Below are positions 36,282-45,233 of a DNA stretch of 64,000 nt, one piece after another (position 1 is the stretch's first letter; each line of letters begins with the position of its first letter). The position numbers and the translations under genes were made by a program. The notes beneath the pieces were generated by a model. It searched no databases. It was not told the DNA's origin and worked only from the letters and a program-made list of their open reading frames with translations. Source of the DNA: an uncultured Pelagibacteraceae bacterium (lineage in GTDB: Bacteria > Pseudomonadota > Alphaproteobacteria > Pelagibacterales > Pelagibacteraceae); contig CACIRD010000004.1 of assembly GCA_902588965.1 (NCBI GenBank), positions 62,001-126,000 on the forward strand, read 5' to 3'.

Positions 36282-36408
36282 ATATCATTTTAGTTTATAA
36301 ATTAATCGCCTGAATAAACAATAATCAATTTTAAGTGGAAATTTATAGACTAATTCTCAAAAACAATTATATAAACATGTATTAAATTGATTTATTATCC
36401 TTTTAATC

Positions 36409-36482
36409 GGTAACGTGGCGGAATGGTTACGCAGAGGATTGCAAATCCTTGTATCCCGGTTCGATTCCGGGCGTTACCTCCA
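36409..36482 (+). tRNA. tRNA-Cys (anticodon GCA)
   Basis: A 74-nt cloverleaf with acceptor arms GGTAACG (36409-36415) and CGTTACC (36472-36478), anticodon loop TTGCAAA giving GCA, T arm with GGTTCGATTCC, discriminator T (the identity base for tRNA-Cys) and an encoded CCA. It is 50 bp upstream of tRNA-Asn on the same strand. Confidence 0.95.
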
Positions 36483-36532
36483 AAAAAAGAGTTGTTTTAG
36501 TTTCAAAAAAAAGTAAATTTTGATTTTTACAT

Positions 36533-36608
36533 TCCTCGGTAGCTCAGTTGGTAGAGCAGTTGACTGTTAATCAATTGGTCGCAGGTTCGAGTCCTGCCCG
36601 AGGAGCCA
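36533..36608 (+). tRNA. tRNA-Asn (anticodon GTT)
   Basis: A 76-nt cloverleaf with acceptor arms TCCTCGG (36533-36539) and CCGAGGA (36598-36604), D arm AGCTCAGTTGGTAGAGC, anticodon loop CTGTTAA giving GTT, T loop GGTTCGAGTCC, discriminator G and an encoded CCA. The 3' end is 3 bp from the stop of the convergent Xre-type regulator. Confidence 0.95.
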
Positions 36609-36611
36609 ATA

Positions 36612-36983
36612 TTATCCAGTCTTAGAAACTCCAATTTGTGATACTTGAATGTTTTTATTAAACTTTATTTTTTGATCTTGTGTCAATTCAGAATAAAGCT
36701 TAGTTAAAAAATTATAGTTCACAGTCATATGAGATTCTTTTAATTTTTCTGCATTTATTGCATAATCTGAAAAATCTTCAAAAAAATAATTAATCGGTAC
36801 TTTCAGATAATTAGATAATTGAAGCAATCTAATTGAACTTACTCCATTTGTTCCCTTCTCATATTTTTGAATTTGTTGAAATGTAACGTTTATTGCTTTT
36901 GCTACTTTAGTTTGTGTAAGACCTAAAGCTAATCTTCTTAGTTTTAACTTATTGCCTAAGTGCTTATTAAAGTTTTCTTCCAT
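36612..36983 (-). CDS. Xre-family helix-turn-helix regulator
   Basis: The 123-residue protein has an N-terminal Cro/CI-type HTH (about residues 8-65): LGNKLKLRRLALGLTQTKVA, then the recognition helix in VTFQQIQKYEKGTNGVS, then LKVPINYFFEDF. This N domain is close to alphaproteobacterial SinR/Cro-like regulators. The C-terminal ~50 residues are not recognised. AGAGGGG precedes the ATG. It is alone between tRNA-Asn and aapP. The 148-bp spacer upstream contains a 12-T run bracketed by CCTAAAA/TTTTAGG (37038-37059) and no clear promoter. Target genes are unknown. Confidence 0.85.
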   Translation of the reverse strand: MEENFNKHLGNKLKLRRLALGLTQTKVAKAINVTFQQIQKYEKGTNGVSSIRLLQLSNYLKVPINYFFEDFSDYAINAEKLKESHMTVNYNFLTKLYSELTQDQKIKFNKNIQVSQIGVSKTG

Positions 36984-37131
36984 TAAGACCCCTCTTAAAA
37001 AATGAGATTGAACTCTATCCTGAAGGTTTATGCAACCCCTAAAATTTTTTTTTTTTAGGTAAAATATTGGCTTGACATGGGCTTAAATCCACTAAATCTC
37101 TTTTATAAAATAAGGGTTTTTTTTAGAATTA

Positions 37132-37866
37132 TTATAATATTTGGCTTAGAAAAAGCTTTGTTCTATCATTTTTTGGGTTTGCAAAAAATTCTTTTGTTGT
37201 ATTTCTTTCCACAATCATTCCTTCATCCATGAAAATTACTTCGTCTGCAACTTCTTTAGCAAAACCCATTTCATGTGTTACTACAATCATTGTCATACCA
37301 GCTTTTGCTAAATTTACCATTGCATCTAAAACTTCTTTAATCATTTCAGGATCTAAAGCAGATGTTGGTTCATCAAATAACATAATTTTAGGCTGCATAC
37401 ACAACGCTCTAGCAATTGCACATCTTTGCTGTTGTCCGCCTGAAAGCTGACCAGGAAACTTATTTGCTTGGTCGGATATCTGTACTTGCTCTAGTTGCTT
37501 AATTGCAAGCTGTTCTGCTTCTGCTTTAGGCATTTTTTTTACCCAAATTGGCGCTAATGTACAATTATCGAGAATAGACAAATGTGGAAAAAGATTAAAT
37601 TGTTGAAAAACCATTCCCACTTCAGCTCTTATAGCTTCAATGTTTTTTGTATTTTCATCCAATTCACTGCCATCAACTATGATTGAACCTTTTTGATGTT
37701 CTTCTAGTCTGTTTATACATCTTATTAAAGTTGATTTACCTGATCCAGAAGGTCCACACACTACTATTTTTTTATTTTTTTCTACAGACAAATTAATATC
37801 TTTTAAAACTTGAAAATCACCAAACCATTTATTCATATTTTCAATTTTAATTATAGGATCAGACAT
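37132..37866 (-). CDS. aapP: General L-amino acid ABC transporter, ATP-binding protein
   Basis: ATPase of the polar amino-acid transporter family. The 244-residue protein has Walker [11 protein letters not shown]-loop [10 protein letters not shown], signature [15 protein letters not shown], Walker [15 protein letters not shown] and switch His [11 protein letters not shown]. Strong family-wide similarity to GlnQ/YhdZ means substrate is inferred from the AapJ/AapQ/AapM neighbours. It is the last gene of the unit, 5 bp after aapM. Confidence 0.93.
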   Translation of the reverse strand: MSDPIIKIENMNKWFGDFQVLKDINLSVEKNKKIVVCGPSGSGKSTLIRCINRLEEHQKGSIIVDGSELDENTKNIEAIRAEVGMVFQQFNLFPHLSILDNCTLAPIWVKKMPKAEAEQLAIKQLEQVQISDQANKFPGQLSGGQQQRCAIARALCMQPKIMLFDEPTSALDPEMIKEVLDAMVNLAKAGMTMIVVTHEMGFAKEVADEVIFMDEGMIVERNTTKEFFANPKNDRTKLFLSQIL

Positions 37867-37871
37867 TTTTT

Positions 37872-39143
37872 TTATCTTTCTGTTTTATATTTTGTTTCCA
37901 GATTATAGCTATATTTACTCATAGCATAACAAATTATCCAAAAAATTATAGAGGCAAATATATAACCTTCCATCGCAAATCCTAGCCATTTTGGGTTAGT
38001 TTTAGCTAAAGCTAACATTCCGGCTAACTCAGCTAAACCTACAACAAAAATTAAAGGTGTATCTTTTACAAGTGCTAAGAAAGTATTTGCTATTCCTGGA
38101 ATAACTAATTTTAATGCTTGGGGTAAAATAACAAATATATGCATTTTCCAATATCCCATACCTAGTGATTTTGCAGCATCATATTGACCTCGAGGCAAAG
38201 CTTGCAAACCACCTCTAATTACTTCAGCACAGTAAGCTGCTTCAAATAAAGTAATAGCTATAATAACTCTTACTAACTTATCCATAAAAAAGTCCTCAGG
38301 AAGAAACATTGGGAACATTACTGATGACATAAATAAAACTGTAATCAGGGGTACACCTCTCCAGAATTCAATGTATCCTACTGATATATATCTAATGGCT
38401 GGTAAATCAGATCTACGTCCTAAAGCTAGAACCATACCTAATGGAAAACAAAAAATTAAACAAAAAAATGAAACTATAAATGTTAAAGACAAGCCGCCCC
38501 AAGCGCCAGTTTCTACCCAAACTAGACCAAATGAACCACCTGAAATTAAATAATATATTATTAAGAAAGCAATGATTGGATATATTATAACATAATACAA
38601 AGCTAAATATTTTTTTAAATTTTCTTTGAAAAAATAACCTACAAAACCTAAAGCAATTACAAGTAGAAATGCGGTATTAATTCTCCAATGAAGTTCATTT
38701 GGATACATTCCATACATGAATCTTCTTAGCCAAACTTTGATATAAGTCCAACAGGCTCCTGTACCAGTGCAAGCCTCCTTAGTATCACCTGAAATATTAG
38801 CATCTAAAATCATCCAGCTTAAAGCTGGTGGTGTTGCTTTAATTATAACAAAAATTATGAAAAGTGTAAGTAAGGCATTAAAATTATTTGTGTTAATATT
38901 TTTATTTAAATTGTCAAAAAATCTACTGCCAGTAAATTCCATTCTTAAAATCCCAAAACCAATAAAACCTAATACCAAAGGTAGAAAAAGACTTATTTTA
39001 TTTGGTAATCCTGAAGTTAAATTTACATTGAAAAACGAATTTATAAAAACGTCAAGAATTGCAATGGATAATAAACTAGAACCAATGTATAAATTGTTTA
39101 ATTTACTTGCAGTCCTTAATTGTGAAAAACTAATAGTTTTCAT
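37872..39143 (-). CDS. aapM: General L-amino acid ABC transporter, permease AapM
   Basis: Membrane subunit of 423 residues with about eight hydrophobic spans. The long middle region, the [22 protein letters not shown] segment and the HisM-type loop [24 protein letters not shown] (in two parts around residue 320) identify a polar amino-acid permease of the long YhdY/AapM type. The preceding gene aapQ abuts it with no gap. The C terminus ends with charged residues (LETKYKTER). Confidence 0.92.
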   Translation of the reverse strand: MKTISFSQLRTASKLNNLYIGSSLLSIAILDVFINSFFNVNLTSGLPNKISLFLPLVLGFIGFGILRMEFTGSRFFDNLNKNINTNNFNALLTLFIIFVIIKATPPALSWMILDANISGDTKEACTGTGACWTYIKVWLRRFMYGMYPNELHWRINTAFLLVIALGFVGYFFKENLKKYLALYYVIIYPIIAFLIIYYLISGGSFGLVWVETGAWGGLSLTFIVSFFCLIFCFPLGMVLALGRRSDLPAIRYISVGYIEFWRGVPLITVLFMSSVMFPMFLPEDFFMDKLVRVIIAITLFEAAYCAEVIRGGLQALPRGQYDAAKSLGMGYWKMHIFVILPQALKLVIPGIANTFLALVKDTPLIFVVGLAELAGMLALAKTNPKWLGFAMEGYIFASIIFWIICYAMSKYSYNLETKYKTER

Positions 39144-40295
39144 TTATTTTTCCTTAATCTCAATCCTTTTATTGTACCAATTCATTAAAGCCGCTATGAA
39201 CAAGCTAATTGATAAATATGTGAGCATCGTAATACCAACAATTTCTATAGCTTTTCCGGTTTGCATCATAGCTGTACCAGCAAAAACTAAGACTAGATCT
39301 GGATAAGCAATTGCTGCTGCTAATGACGAGTTTTTAGTTAAATTTAAATACTGGTTTGTTGTAGGTGGTATGATTATTCTTAAAGCTTGTGGCATTATAA
39401 CAAGTTTTAGAATTTGATTTTTAGTAAGCCCTACAGATGCCGCTGCCTCTTTTTGGCCCTTGCTTATACCTTGAATGCCCGCACGTACACATTCTGCTAC
39501 GAATGTAGACGTATAAAGAGAAAGTGCTAAAACTAAAGCAATAAGTTCTGGTGGCAAACCAACTCCTCCGTCATAAGTATATGATGTAGCAGAAAGTTGT
39601 TTTAAAACAGGTATTTCAAAATTTAGAGTTACACCCCCAGCTAAAAAAGATAATCCTGGAACAATTAATAATATGGCAAGAGATATATATAAAAGTGGTA
39701 ATTGTTTACCCTCTTTTTCTTGTAATTTTTTTGCATAATTTCGAATAAATATTATTGATATTAAGGATGCTAGCAAACAATAAACAAAAATGTTTAAATT
39801 TTCCCATATCATTGCTGGTATAAAGTAACCCTTGATGGTCATATATGTAACCCCAAACCATGGTTCGGCATTTTCTGGTAATGGTAAGGCTCTTAATGCT
39901 GCATAATACCAAAAGAAAATTTGAAGTAATAAAGGTATATTTCTAAAAAACTCAACATACCAAGCGGCTGAGTTTTTTATTAAAAAATTATTAGATAATC
40001 TTGCTACACCTATTATTACACCTAAAACTGAACAGAAAATAATTCCTAAAAATGATACTAAAAGAGTATTTAATAAAGCTACAACATAAGCCCATAAATA
40101 AGAGTCCTGACCGTCATAATCAAGTAAAGTAAATTGCATATCAAAAGATGCTTCTTGAGTTAAAAAACCGAAACCAAAATCAATACCTCTATTATCCATA
40201 TTAACTTGAGCATTTAATGTGAAAAAACCAAATATTAAAACTACAAACAATACTGTAAGTAACTGAGGTAAGATTCTTTTGATTTTATTATTCAT
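39144..40295 (-). CDS. aapQ: General L-amino acid ABC transporter, permease AapQ
   Basis: Partner permease of 383 residues with about eight spans. Motifs include SAAWYVEFFRNIPLLLQIFFWY, the EAA loop ECVRAGIQGISKGQKEAAASVG, and PTTNQYLNLTKNSSLAAAIAYPDL, typical of AapQ/YhdX. It is placed after aapJ, from which it is separated by a 66-bp spacer with an intrinsic terminator, and its stop abuts the aapM start. Confidence 0.92.
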   Translation of the reverse strand: MNNKIKRILPQLLTVLFVVLIFGFFTLNAQVNMDNRGIDFGFGFLTQEASFDMQFTLLDYDGQDSYLWAYVVALLNTLLVSFLGIIFCSVLGVIIGVARLSNNFLIKNSAAWYVEFFRNIPLLLQIFFWYYAALRALPLPENAEPWFGVTYMTIKGYFIPAMIWENLNIFVYCLLASLISIIFIRNYAKKLQEKEGKQLPLLYISLAILLIVPGLSFLAGGVTLNFEIPVLKQLSATSYTYDGGVGLPPELIALVLALSLYTSTFVAECVRAGIQGISKGQKEAAASVGLTKNQILKLVIMPQALRIIIPPTTNQYLNLTKNSSLAAAIAYPDLVLVFAGTAMMQTGKAIEIVGITMLTYLSISLFIAALMNWYNKRIEIKEK

Positions 40296-40310
40296 TTGAT
40301 AGACATCATA

Positions 40311-40342
40311 AAAAAAAGGGCTAGAAAAATCTAGCCCTTTTT
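40311..40342 (-). terminator. Intrinsic terminator/attenuator between aapJ and aapQ
   Basis: On the minus strand an 8-bp perfect stem (GGGCTAGA pairing with TCTAGCCC, plus 40318-40337) with a 4-nt loop is followed by a T-run. It starts about 20 bp after the aapJ stop. As in pst, it lets the binding-protein message exceed the permease message. Confidence 0.9.
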
Positions 40343-40361
40343 AAAGTTTATTAGATAACAA

Positions 40362-41402
40362 TTATCTTGCTGGTGGTACGTAAAGTATTCCACCTTTTGT
40401 CCATAATTGATTTGGACCTCTATCAGGTAAAATACCAGTATCAGCTATATTTCTTTTATAGCTTTCTCCATAGTTACCAACTTGCTTGATAATTCTTAAG
40501 CTCCAGTCATTATCTAGACCAAACGCAGCACCTAACTCACCTTCAGCTCCAACCAATCTCTTGATTGCTGGGTTGTCGTTAGTTTTCATCGAGTCTGCAT
40601 TAGAAGATGTAATTCCATACTCTTCTGCTTCAATCATTACGTTTAGTGACCAACGAACTATATCTTCCCAAACCGAGTCACCTTGTCTAACAACAGGGCC
40701 TAAAGGCTCTTTTGAGATAGTTTCTGGTAACACCATGTGTTCGTCTGGGTTTTTCATTTTAGTTCTTTGCGCAGCTAAACCTGATTTATCAGTAGTGTAA
40801 GTATCACATCTACCAGAGTCATAAGCGGCTACAACTTCGTCTGCTTTTTCAAAAGCAACTGGCTCATATGAAATTCCTCTTGAATTAAAGAAGTCTCTCA
40901 TATTTAACTCAGTAGTTGTTCCGATGTTTGTACATGCAGATATTCCATTTTTAAATTGGCTCGTAGAAGTAATTCCAGAACTTTTTCTAACCATGAAACC
41001 TTGACCATCGTAAAAGTTTACTCCTACGAATGTAAGTCCAATATCAGCATCTCTTGAAAGAGTCCAAGTTGTGTTTCTTGATAAAATATCAATCTCTCCT
41101 GATGTTAAAGCTGTAAATCTTTCTTTAGCACTAAGTGGAGTGAATTTAACTTTATTCGCATCACCTAATACTGCAGCAGCAACTGCTCTACATAAGTCAA
41201 CATCGATACCTGTCCAGTTTCCTGATGCATCAGCATTTGAAAATCCTGGAAGTCCTTGAGAAACACCACATCTTACGAAACCTTTCTTCTGAGTGTTTTT
41301 AAGTGTTTTTGATTTCTTAGCAGCCATAGTTTCTGTTGTAAAAGCAAACAGCATTGCAACCATAGCAACAAAAGAAGTCATTCTTTTTATAACTTTAAAC
41401 AT
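40362..41402 (-). CDS. aapJ: General L-amino acid ABC transporter, periplasmic binding protein
   Basis: Binding protein for a broad range of amino acids, expected to be abundant in SAR11. The 346-residue product from ATG 41402 has a signal peptide (about residues 1-25, ending TTETMAA) and the family-3 solute-binding fold: FVRCGVSQGLPGFSNADASGNWTGID in pieces, DVDLCRAVAAAVLGD, FTALTSGEIDILSRNTTWTLSRD and YDSGRCDTYTTDKSGLA. The ORF extends 32 codons further upstream, but the internal ATG follows AGAGGAAG and starts a proper signal peptide. Two palindromes lie within 60 bp before it. Confidence 0.94.
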   Translation of the reverse strand: MFKVIKRMTSFVAMVAMLFAFTTETMAAKKSKTLKNTQKKGFVRCGVSQGLPGFSNADASGNWTGIDVDLCRAVAAAVLGDANKVKFTPLSAKERFTALTSGEIDILSRNTTWTLSRDADIGLTFVGVNFYDGQGFMVRKSSGITSTSQFKNGISACTNIGTTTELNMRDFFNSRGISYEPVAFEKADEVVAAYDSGRCDTYTTDKSGLAAQRTKMKNPDEHMVLPETISKEPLGPVVRQGDSVWEDIVRWSLNVMIEAEEYGITSSNADSMKTNDNPAIKRLVGAEGELGAAFGLDNDWSLRIIKQVGNYGESYKRNIADTGILPDRGPNQLWTKGGILYVPPAR

Positions 41403-41424
41403 ATTCTTCCTCTTGTTTTTAAGT

Positions 41425-41461
41425 TTATTTGTTAACAAATAATTCAAAAAATGTTTTTGAA
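41425..41461. promoter_or_regulatory. Two adjacent perfect palindromes in the aapJ leader
   Basis: The first, 41425-41442, is an 18-bp perfect palindrome (TTATTTGTTAACAAATAA). The second, 41443-41461, is a 19-bp inverted repeat with 8-bp arms (TTCAAAAA/TTTTTGAA) around a 3-nt centre. They start 22 bp upstream of the aapJ ATG. They could be a repressor operator or, as RNA, stacked hairpins that affect translation or stability. No known factor is assigned. The rest of the 182-bp spacer to 41584 shows no recognisable riboswitch. Confidence 0.5.
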
Positions 41462-41584
41462 TTAATAATAGTAAAGCATGAACTATGGGTGTCATCAATA
41501 GTAAATAATGTTATATTTGTAGTATATTTTAACACATATAGGTGCGCTAAAGTTCAAATTGAGGTACTTGAATGTGACTTTTTA

Positions 41585-42715
41585 CTAAATGCCTAAAATT
41601 TCTTTAAAACATTTAAAATGTCTAAACCTGGTATATTTTAGAGAATTCTTTTTTGCTAAAACTTTTTTTTTAAAATTATCATTTTGAATTTGAAAAATAG
41701 TTTTTTTTAAAGCGTCTTTTTCATTATTTTTAAATAAATATCCAGCTTTTCCATTTGACAAAAATTCTTTTGGTCCATTATTACAATCCGACGATACTAC
41801 TAAAAGATTGCACAAAGCTGATTCAACTATAACAAATCCGACCTCTTCCCACAAAGAAGAAAGTATAAGAGCTTTTGCATTTTTCATAAAATAGTATTGA
41901 TTTGTAACATGTCCTAAAAGAAATATTCTATTCGACATTCCTTTTTTATTTATAATATTAGTTAAATTCTTTCTCTCCTCACCTTCTCCTAAAATAATCA
42001 AATCATATTGATTGTGCTGTTTAAGGTAATCAAAAATTTCGTTAATTAAATATGTATAATTTTTTTGTTTTGTTAGTCGCCCAACAGATAAGAAAAATTT
42101 TTTTTTAGTAGGTAAGTTAATAATTTCTTTTTTTTTATAAGGAATATCTCTAACGTTTATAATTGCATCAGGAAGAAAGTTAATTTTTTTATGATCAAAA
42201 ATATTTAATTTGAAAAGATTTTCTCTCAACTCTTCTGTTGGGCAAGTTATTAAGCTTATTTTTTTTGCTGCAAATACCCAAAATTTTTTTCTCAAAAAAT
42301 GAAGTTTTGGATAACCTGAGATTCTTAAAACTAATTTTGTCTTTAGGTTAAAAAATAAACTAAGGAATATTGGTAAAGATGTTATTAAATGAGCGACAAA
42401 AAAAGATTTATTTTCATTTTTCATCAATTTTAATAAGGGAATAAATGAGATAAAAAAAATTAATAAATATGAAATACGACTTTTAATAAAACCGTTTTTT
42501 GGTAAATAATTTATATAATTAAAAGTTAAATTAATTAACTCAATATTATTTTTTTTTATAATATCTTTATAATTGTCCCATTCACCACAGACATTAATAA
42601 TTTTGATTCTAATGTTATTGTTATAAAATTTTTTAAATGATATAGCTGAGTTAATTGTTGATTTAATAGTACCAACATTACTTATAAAAGGAGACCAATA
42701 TATTATAGTATTCAT
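41585..42715 (-). CDS. Glycosyltransferase family 4, surface polysaccharide type
   Basis: GT-B glycosyltransferase of 376 residues. The C domain has FFLSVGRLTKQKNYTYLINE (about residue 210), LIILGEGEERKNL and the donor-site stretch ALILSSLWEEVGFVIVESALCN with the E-x7-E-type pair. The N domain (MNTIIYWSPFISNVGTIKSTINS) probably binds an acceptor sugar, which is unknown. It diverges from the epimerase with a 48-bp gap. The two genes form a small carbohydrate module between aapJ and tRNA-Arg. It is probably for LPS or exopolysaccharide. Confidence 0.83.
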   Translation of the reverse strand: MNTIIYWSPFISNVGTIKSTINSAISFKKFYNNNIRIKIINVCGEWDNYKDIIKKNNIELINLTFNYINYLPKNGFIKSRISYLLIFFISFIPLLKLMKNENKSFFVAHLITSLPIFLSLFFNLKTKLVLRISGYPKLHFLRKKFWVFAAKKISLITCPTEELRENLFKLNIFDHKKINFLPDAIINVRDIPYKKKEIINLPTKKKFFLSVGRLTKQKNYTYLINEIFDYLKQHNQYDLIILGEGEERKNLTNIINKKGMSNRIFLLGHVTNQYYFMKNAKALILSSLWEEVGFVIVESALCNLLVVSSDCNNGPKEFLSNGKAGYLFKNNEKDALKKTIFQIQNDNFKKKVLAKKNSLKYTRFRHFKCFKEILGI

Positions 42716-42763
42716 TTTTTTTTTTGACTAAGAGAACATTTACAAATATGTAATAAATAATCA

Positions 42764-43711
42764 ATGATTTTAGTAACAGGTAGCACAGGATATATAGGTT
42801 CACAAATTACGTATTTTTTGGAATCTAATAATATTAAGTATATAGGCATAGATAATTTCTTGCATTCTTCAAATTTTAATATTTACAACAAAAAAAAATT
42901 TTTTAACCTTAATATTAGCAATTCTGGTAAAATAAAAAAAATTATTAAAAAATTTAATATTAAAACTGTCATACACTGTGCAGCATCATCTTATGTTTTA
43001 GAGGGAGAAAAAAATAAGAAAAAATATTTACAAAATAATTATTCCAGTACAGTTAAATTTATTAATACATGTAAAAATGCTCATATATCAAATTTTATAT
43101 TTTTATCTTCCTCTAATGTCTATAAACCAAAAAACAGCTCTTATTTAGAAAAAAATAAAAAAGAACCACTTAATATTTATGGTATTTCAAAATTAAAAAT
43201 TGAAAATTATTTACAAAAAAAAAGATTTAAATTTCTAATTATATTAAGATTATTTAACATAATAGGTTTAGTTAAAAAATTTCATACATCGAAAAAAGTT
43301 AACATTAAATATCAAAGGTTAATTACAAATTTTTTTAAAATTAAAAAATTACAAAAAATAAATATTAGATACAAACTTAAGAAAAGTAAATTAATTTACC
43401 CAAAAAGGGATTTTTTAGACATTAAAGATCTTTTAACATTAATTAAAAAAATCCTTTTATTAGTTGAAAATAATAAAACAAAAAAAATTATATTAAATGT
43501 AGGCTCTGGTAAAGCTACATCAATCTACAAAATATTTAAAATTTGCAAAAAAAAATATAGACCAAATTTAAAGTATGCTTTTGATAAAATAACTAATAAA
43601 GAAATTATGAATACAAAAGCTGATATTAAAAAGTGTAAAAAAATACTGAGATGGCAACCAACTATTTCAATTGAAAATTCATTAAAGTCTTATAATAAAT
43701 TTTTAAAATAA
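42764..43711 (+). CDS. NAD-dependent sugar epimerase/dehydratase (GalE-like SDR)
   Basis: Extended short-chain dehydrogenase of 315 residues. The NAD-binding motif TGSTGYIGSQ (residues 5-14), catalytic Ser in LSSSNVYKP, catalytic YGISK and a C-terminal Gly-rich NVGSGKATS are all present, so it looks active. The composition is extreme even for this genome, with long Lys/Ile/Asn runs. UDP-glucose 4-epimerase-like activity is likely, but the substrate cannot be set. It ends 2 bp from tRNA-Arg. Confidence 0.83.
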   Translation: MILVTGSTGYIGSQITYFLESNNIKYIGIDNFLHSSNFNIYNKKKFFNLNISNSGKIKKIIKKFNIKTVIHCAASSYVLEGEKNKKKYLQNNYSSTVKFINTCKNAHISNFIFLSSSNVYKPKNSSYLEKNKKEPLNIYGISKLKIENYLQKKRFKFLIILRLFNIIGLVKKFHTSKKVNIKYQRLITNFFKIKKLQKINIRYKLKKSKLIYPKRDFLDIKDLLTLIKKILLLVENNKTKKIILNVGSGKATSIYKIFKICKKKYRPNLKYAFDKITNKEIMNTKADIKKCKKILRWQPTISIENSLKSYNKFLK

Positions 43712-43713
43712 AA

Positions 43714-43790
43714 TGGCGCGCCCTGAAGGATTCGAACCTCCGACCCACGGTTTAGAAAACCGTTGCTCTATCCAACTGAGCTAAGGGCGC
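43714..43790 (-). tRNA. tRNA-Arg (anticodon TCT)
   Basis: A 77-nt cloverleaf on the minus strand with acceptor arms GCGCCCT (43784-43790) and AGGGCGC (43718-43724), anticodon loop TTTCTAA giving TCT, T arm GGTTCGAATCC, discriminator G and encoded CCA. It reads AGA codons, the main Arg codons in this A+T-rich genome. Confidence 0.95.
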
Positions 43791-43821
43791 TTTAAACTTT
43801 ATCAATACTTATATTATTTAA

Positions 43822-45228
43822 TTAATTTTTAAAAAAGAATTTTTTACAAATTATTAATATTGATAATAATTCAACTCTACCGATAATCATAAATAACATT
43901 AAACAATACTTTGTAAAGTAATGTAATTCTTGAAAATTGAAATCTTTGAGCCCGGTCATTGATGAATTAACCGTGTTCATAAGAGTCAAAATTGAAATTT
44001 TGAATGCATTTTCAATATTAAGACCTGAAATTGAGAGTATGCTTAATAAGACTGACAATGAAATTACAAAAACTAAGATTGTTAAAAAATATTTGTAAAA
44101 ATCCCTCGTGTCTAGAATTTTTTCAGAAAAAGCTAGTTTATTAATAAAGACATTCTTTGGTTTGGAATGCGATATCATTTCATTAATTGAAAATTTAAGT
44201 AATGAATATATTTTAATAAATCTAAGGCCTGAGCTTGTTGAAAAAAAGGATCCTCCTATGATTATTAAAATTAAAAAAATAAATGATAAGTGGCTTGGTG
44301 TTTCTTCCATTGAGATACCAATATTGGATACACTGCTAGCGATTGATAGAAAAAGTAAGCTAAAATCAATACTTTTATCTGCCAATATAAAAAAAATAAA
44401 ATAAACAATTAAAAGGTAAAAAATGAGATAAAGATCTTCTTGCATAAACTTAGGACCTTTTTGCTTATATAATGCCAAATTATAAGTAAAAAATAGACTA
44501 AAAAAAGATAGAAGCATTAATATAGAAAAAATAAATACCTTAATTTGGGTGTTTAAAACTGATGATAAATTGTTAATAGGCAAAAAGCCACCTGATGAAA
44601 TTAAGGACATTGCTAAGTTAAGAGAAACAAATGATCTTAGGTCAAAAATATTTAAAATAACAAATATTATAAATGTTAATAAAAAATAGAAAATGAAAAT
44701 TTTAAGTGATTGTTTGAAAATTTCACTTGAGTTAAAAGCTAAATAGTTGGTTAAAGTTTTTTTTAAGTTATCATCAAATATATCAATTAATAAAATTATA
44801 GAAAACAAGAAATATAAACCACCCACCCATTGTGATGTGGATCTCCAGATAATTATGCTTTCATCTAAATGTTTTATATTTTCAAAAATTGAAAACCCAG
44901 TAGAAGTAAATCCAGATACTGCCTCAAAATAAGCATCTAGAAAAGAGATATTATAAATACTCAAAAAATATGGTAGTGAAATTAACAGCGGCAAAATTAA
45001 ATAACCACTTATAACTGTCATAATTTTTGAAAAAATAGTTACCTTTGTATCTTTTTTTCCTTTATAAAAAAAAGTCAAAATTGGAATTAAAGAAATTAGC
45101 AAAGTATAAAAATAACTATCAACATTTAAATAGAGATTAAAATAGTAAGAATATAAAATATTTAAAAAAGCTAATATTGCTATTAAAGATGAAAAAATAC
45201 GTAAATAAGATAAACTAAAATTCAACAT
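43822..45228 (-). CDS. trkH: Trk potassium uptake channel subunit TrkH
   Basis: K+-translocating membrane subunit of 468 residues with about ten to twelve spans. The four selectivity-filter loops are visible in order: SGFTSTGFSIF (about 106), LISSGGFLPI (about 210), ASSVSNIGISM (about 295) and NSSMTGLKDF (about 430). It works with the NAD-binding gate TrkA encoded 5 bp upstream. The ntrY-ntrX-trkA-trkH order is conserved in alphaproteobacteria. Confidence 0.93.
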   Translation of the reverse strand: MLNFSLSYLRIFSSLIAILAFLNILYSYYFNLYLNVDSYFYTLLISLIPILTFFYKGKKDTKVTIFSKIMTVISGYLILPLLISLPYFLSIYNISFLDAYFEAVSGFTSTGFSIFENIKHLDESIIIWRSTSQWVGGLYFLFSIILLIDIFDDNLKKTLTNYLAFNSSEIFKQSLKIFIFYFLLTFIIFVILNIFDLRSFVSLNLAMSLISSGGFLPINNLSSVLNTQIKVFIFSILMLLSFFSLFFTYNLALYKQKGPKFMQEDLYLIFYLLIVYFIFFILADKSIDFSLLFLSIASSVSNIGISMEETPSHLSFIFLILIIIGGSFFSTSSGLRFIKIYSLLKFSINEMISHSKPKNVFINKLAFSEKILDTRDFYKYFLTILVFVISLSVLLSILSISGLNIENAFKISILTLMNTVNSSMTGLKDFNFQELHYFTKYCLMLFMIIGRVELLSILIICKKFFFKN

Positions 45229-45233
45229 TAATT

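Noticed and set aside
36282..36408. T-box or other riboswitch before valS
   Set aside because: The 127-bp spacer shows no T-box or conserved riboswitch sequence, and Alphaproteobacteria rarely use T-boxes.
37072..37109. TTGACA followed by TATAAA on the plus strand
   Set aside because: The spacing is 26 bp, too long for a sigma-70 promoter, and it would read into the 3' end of aapP.
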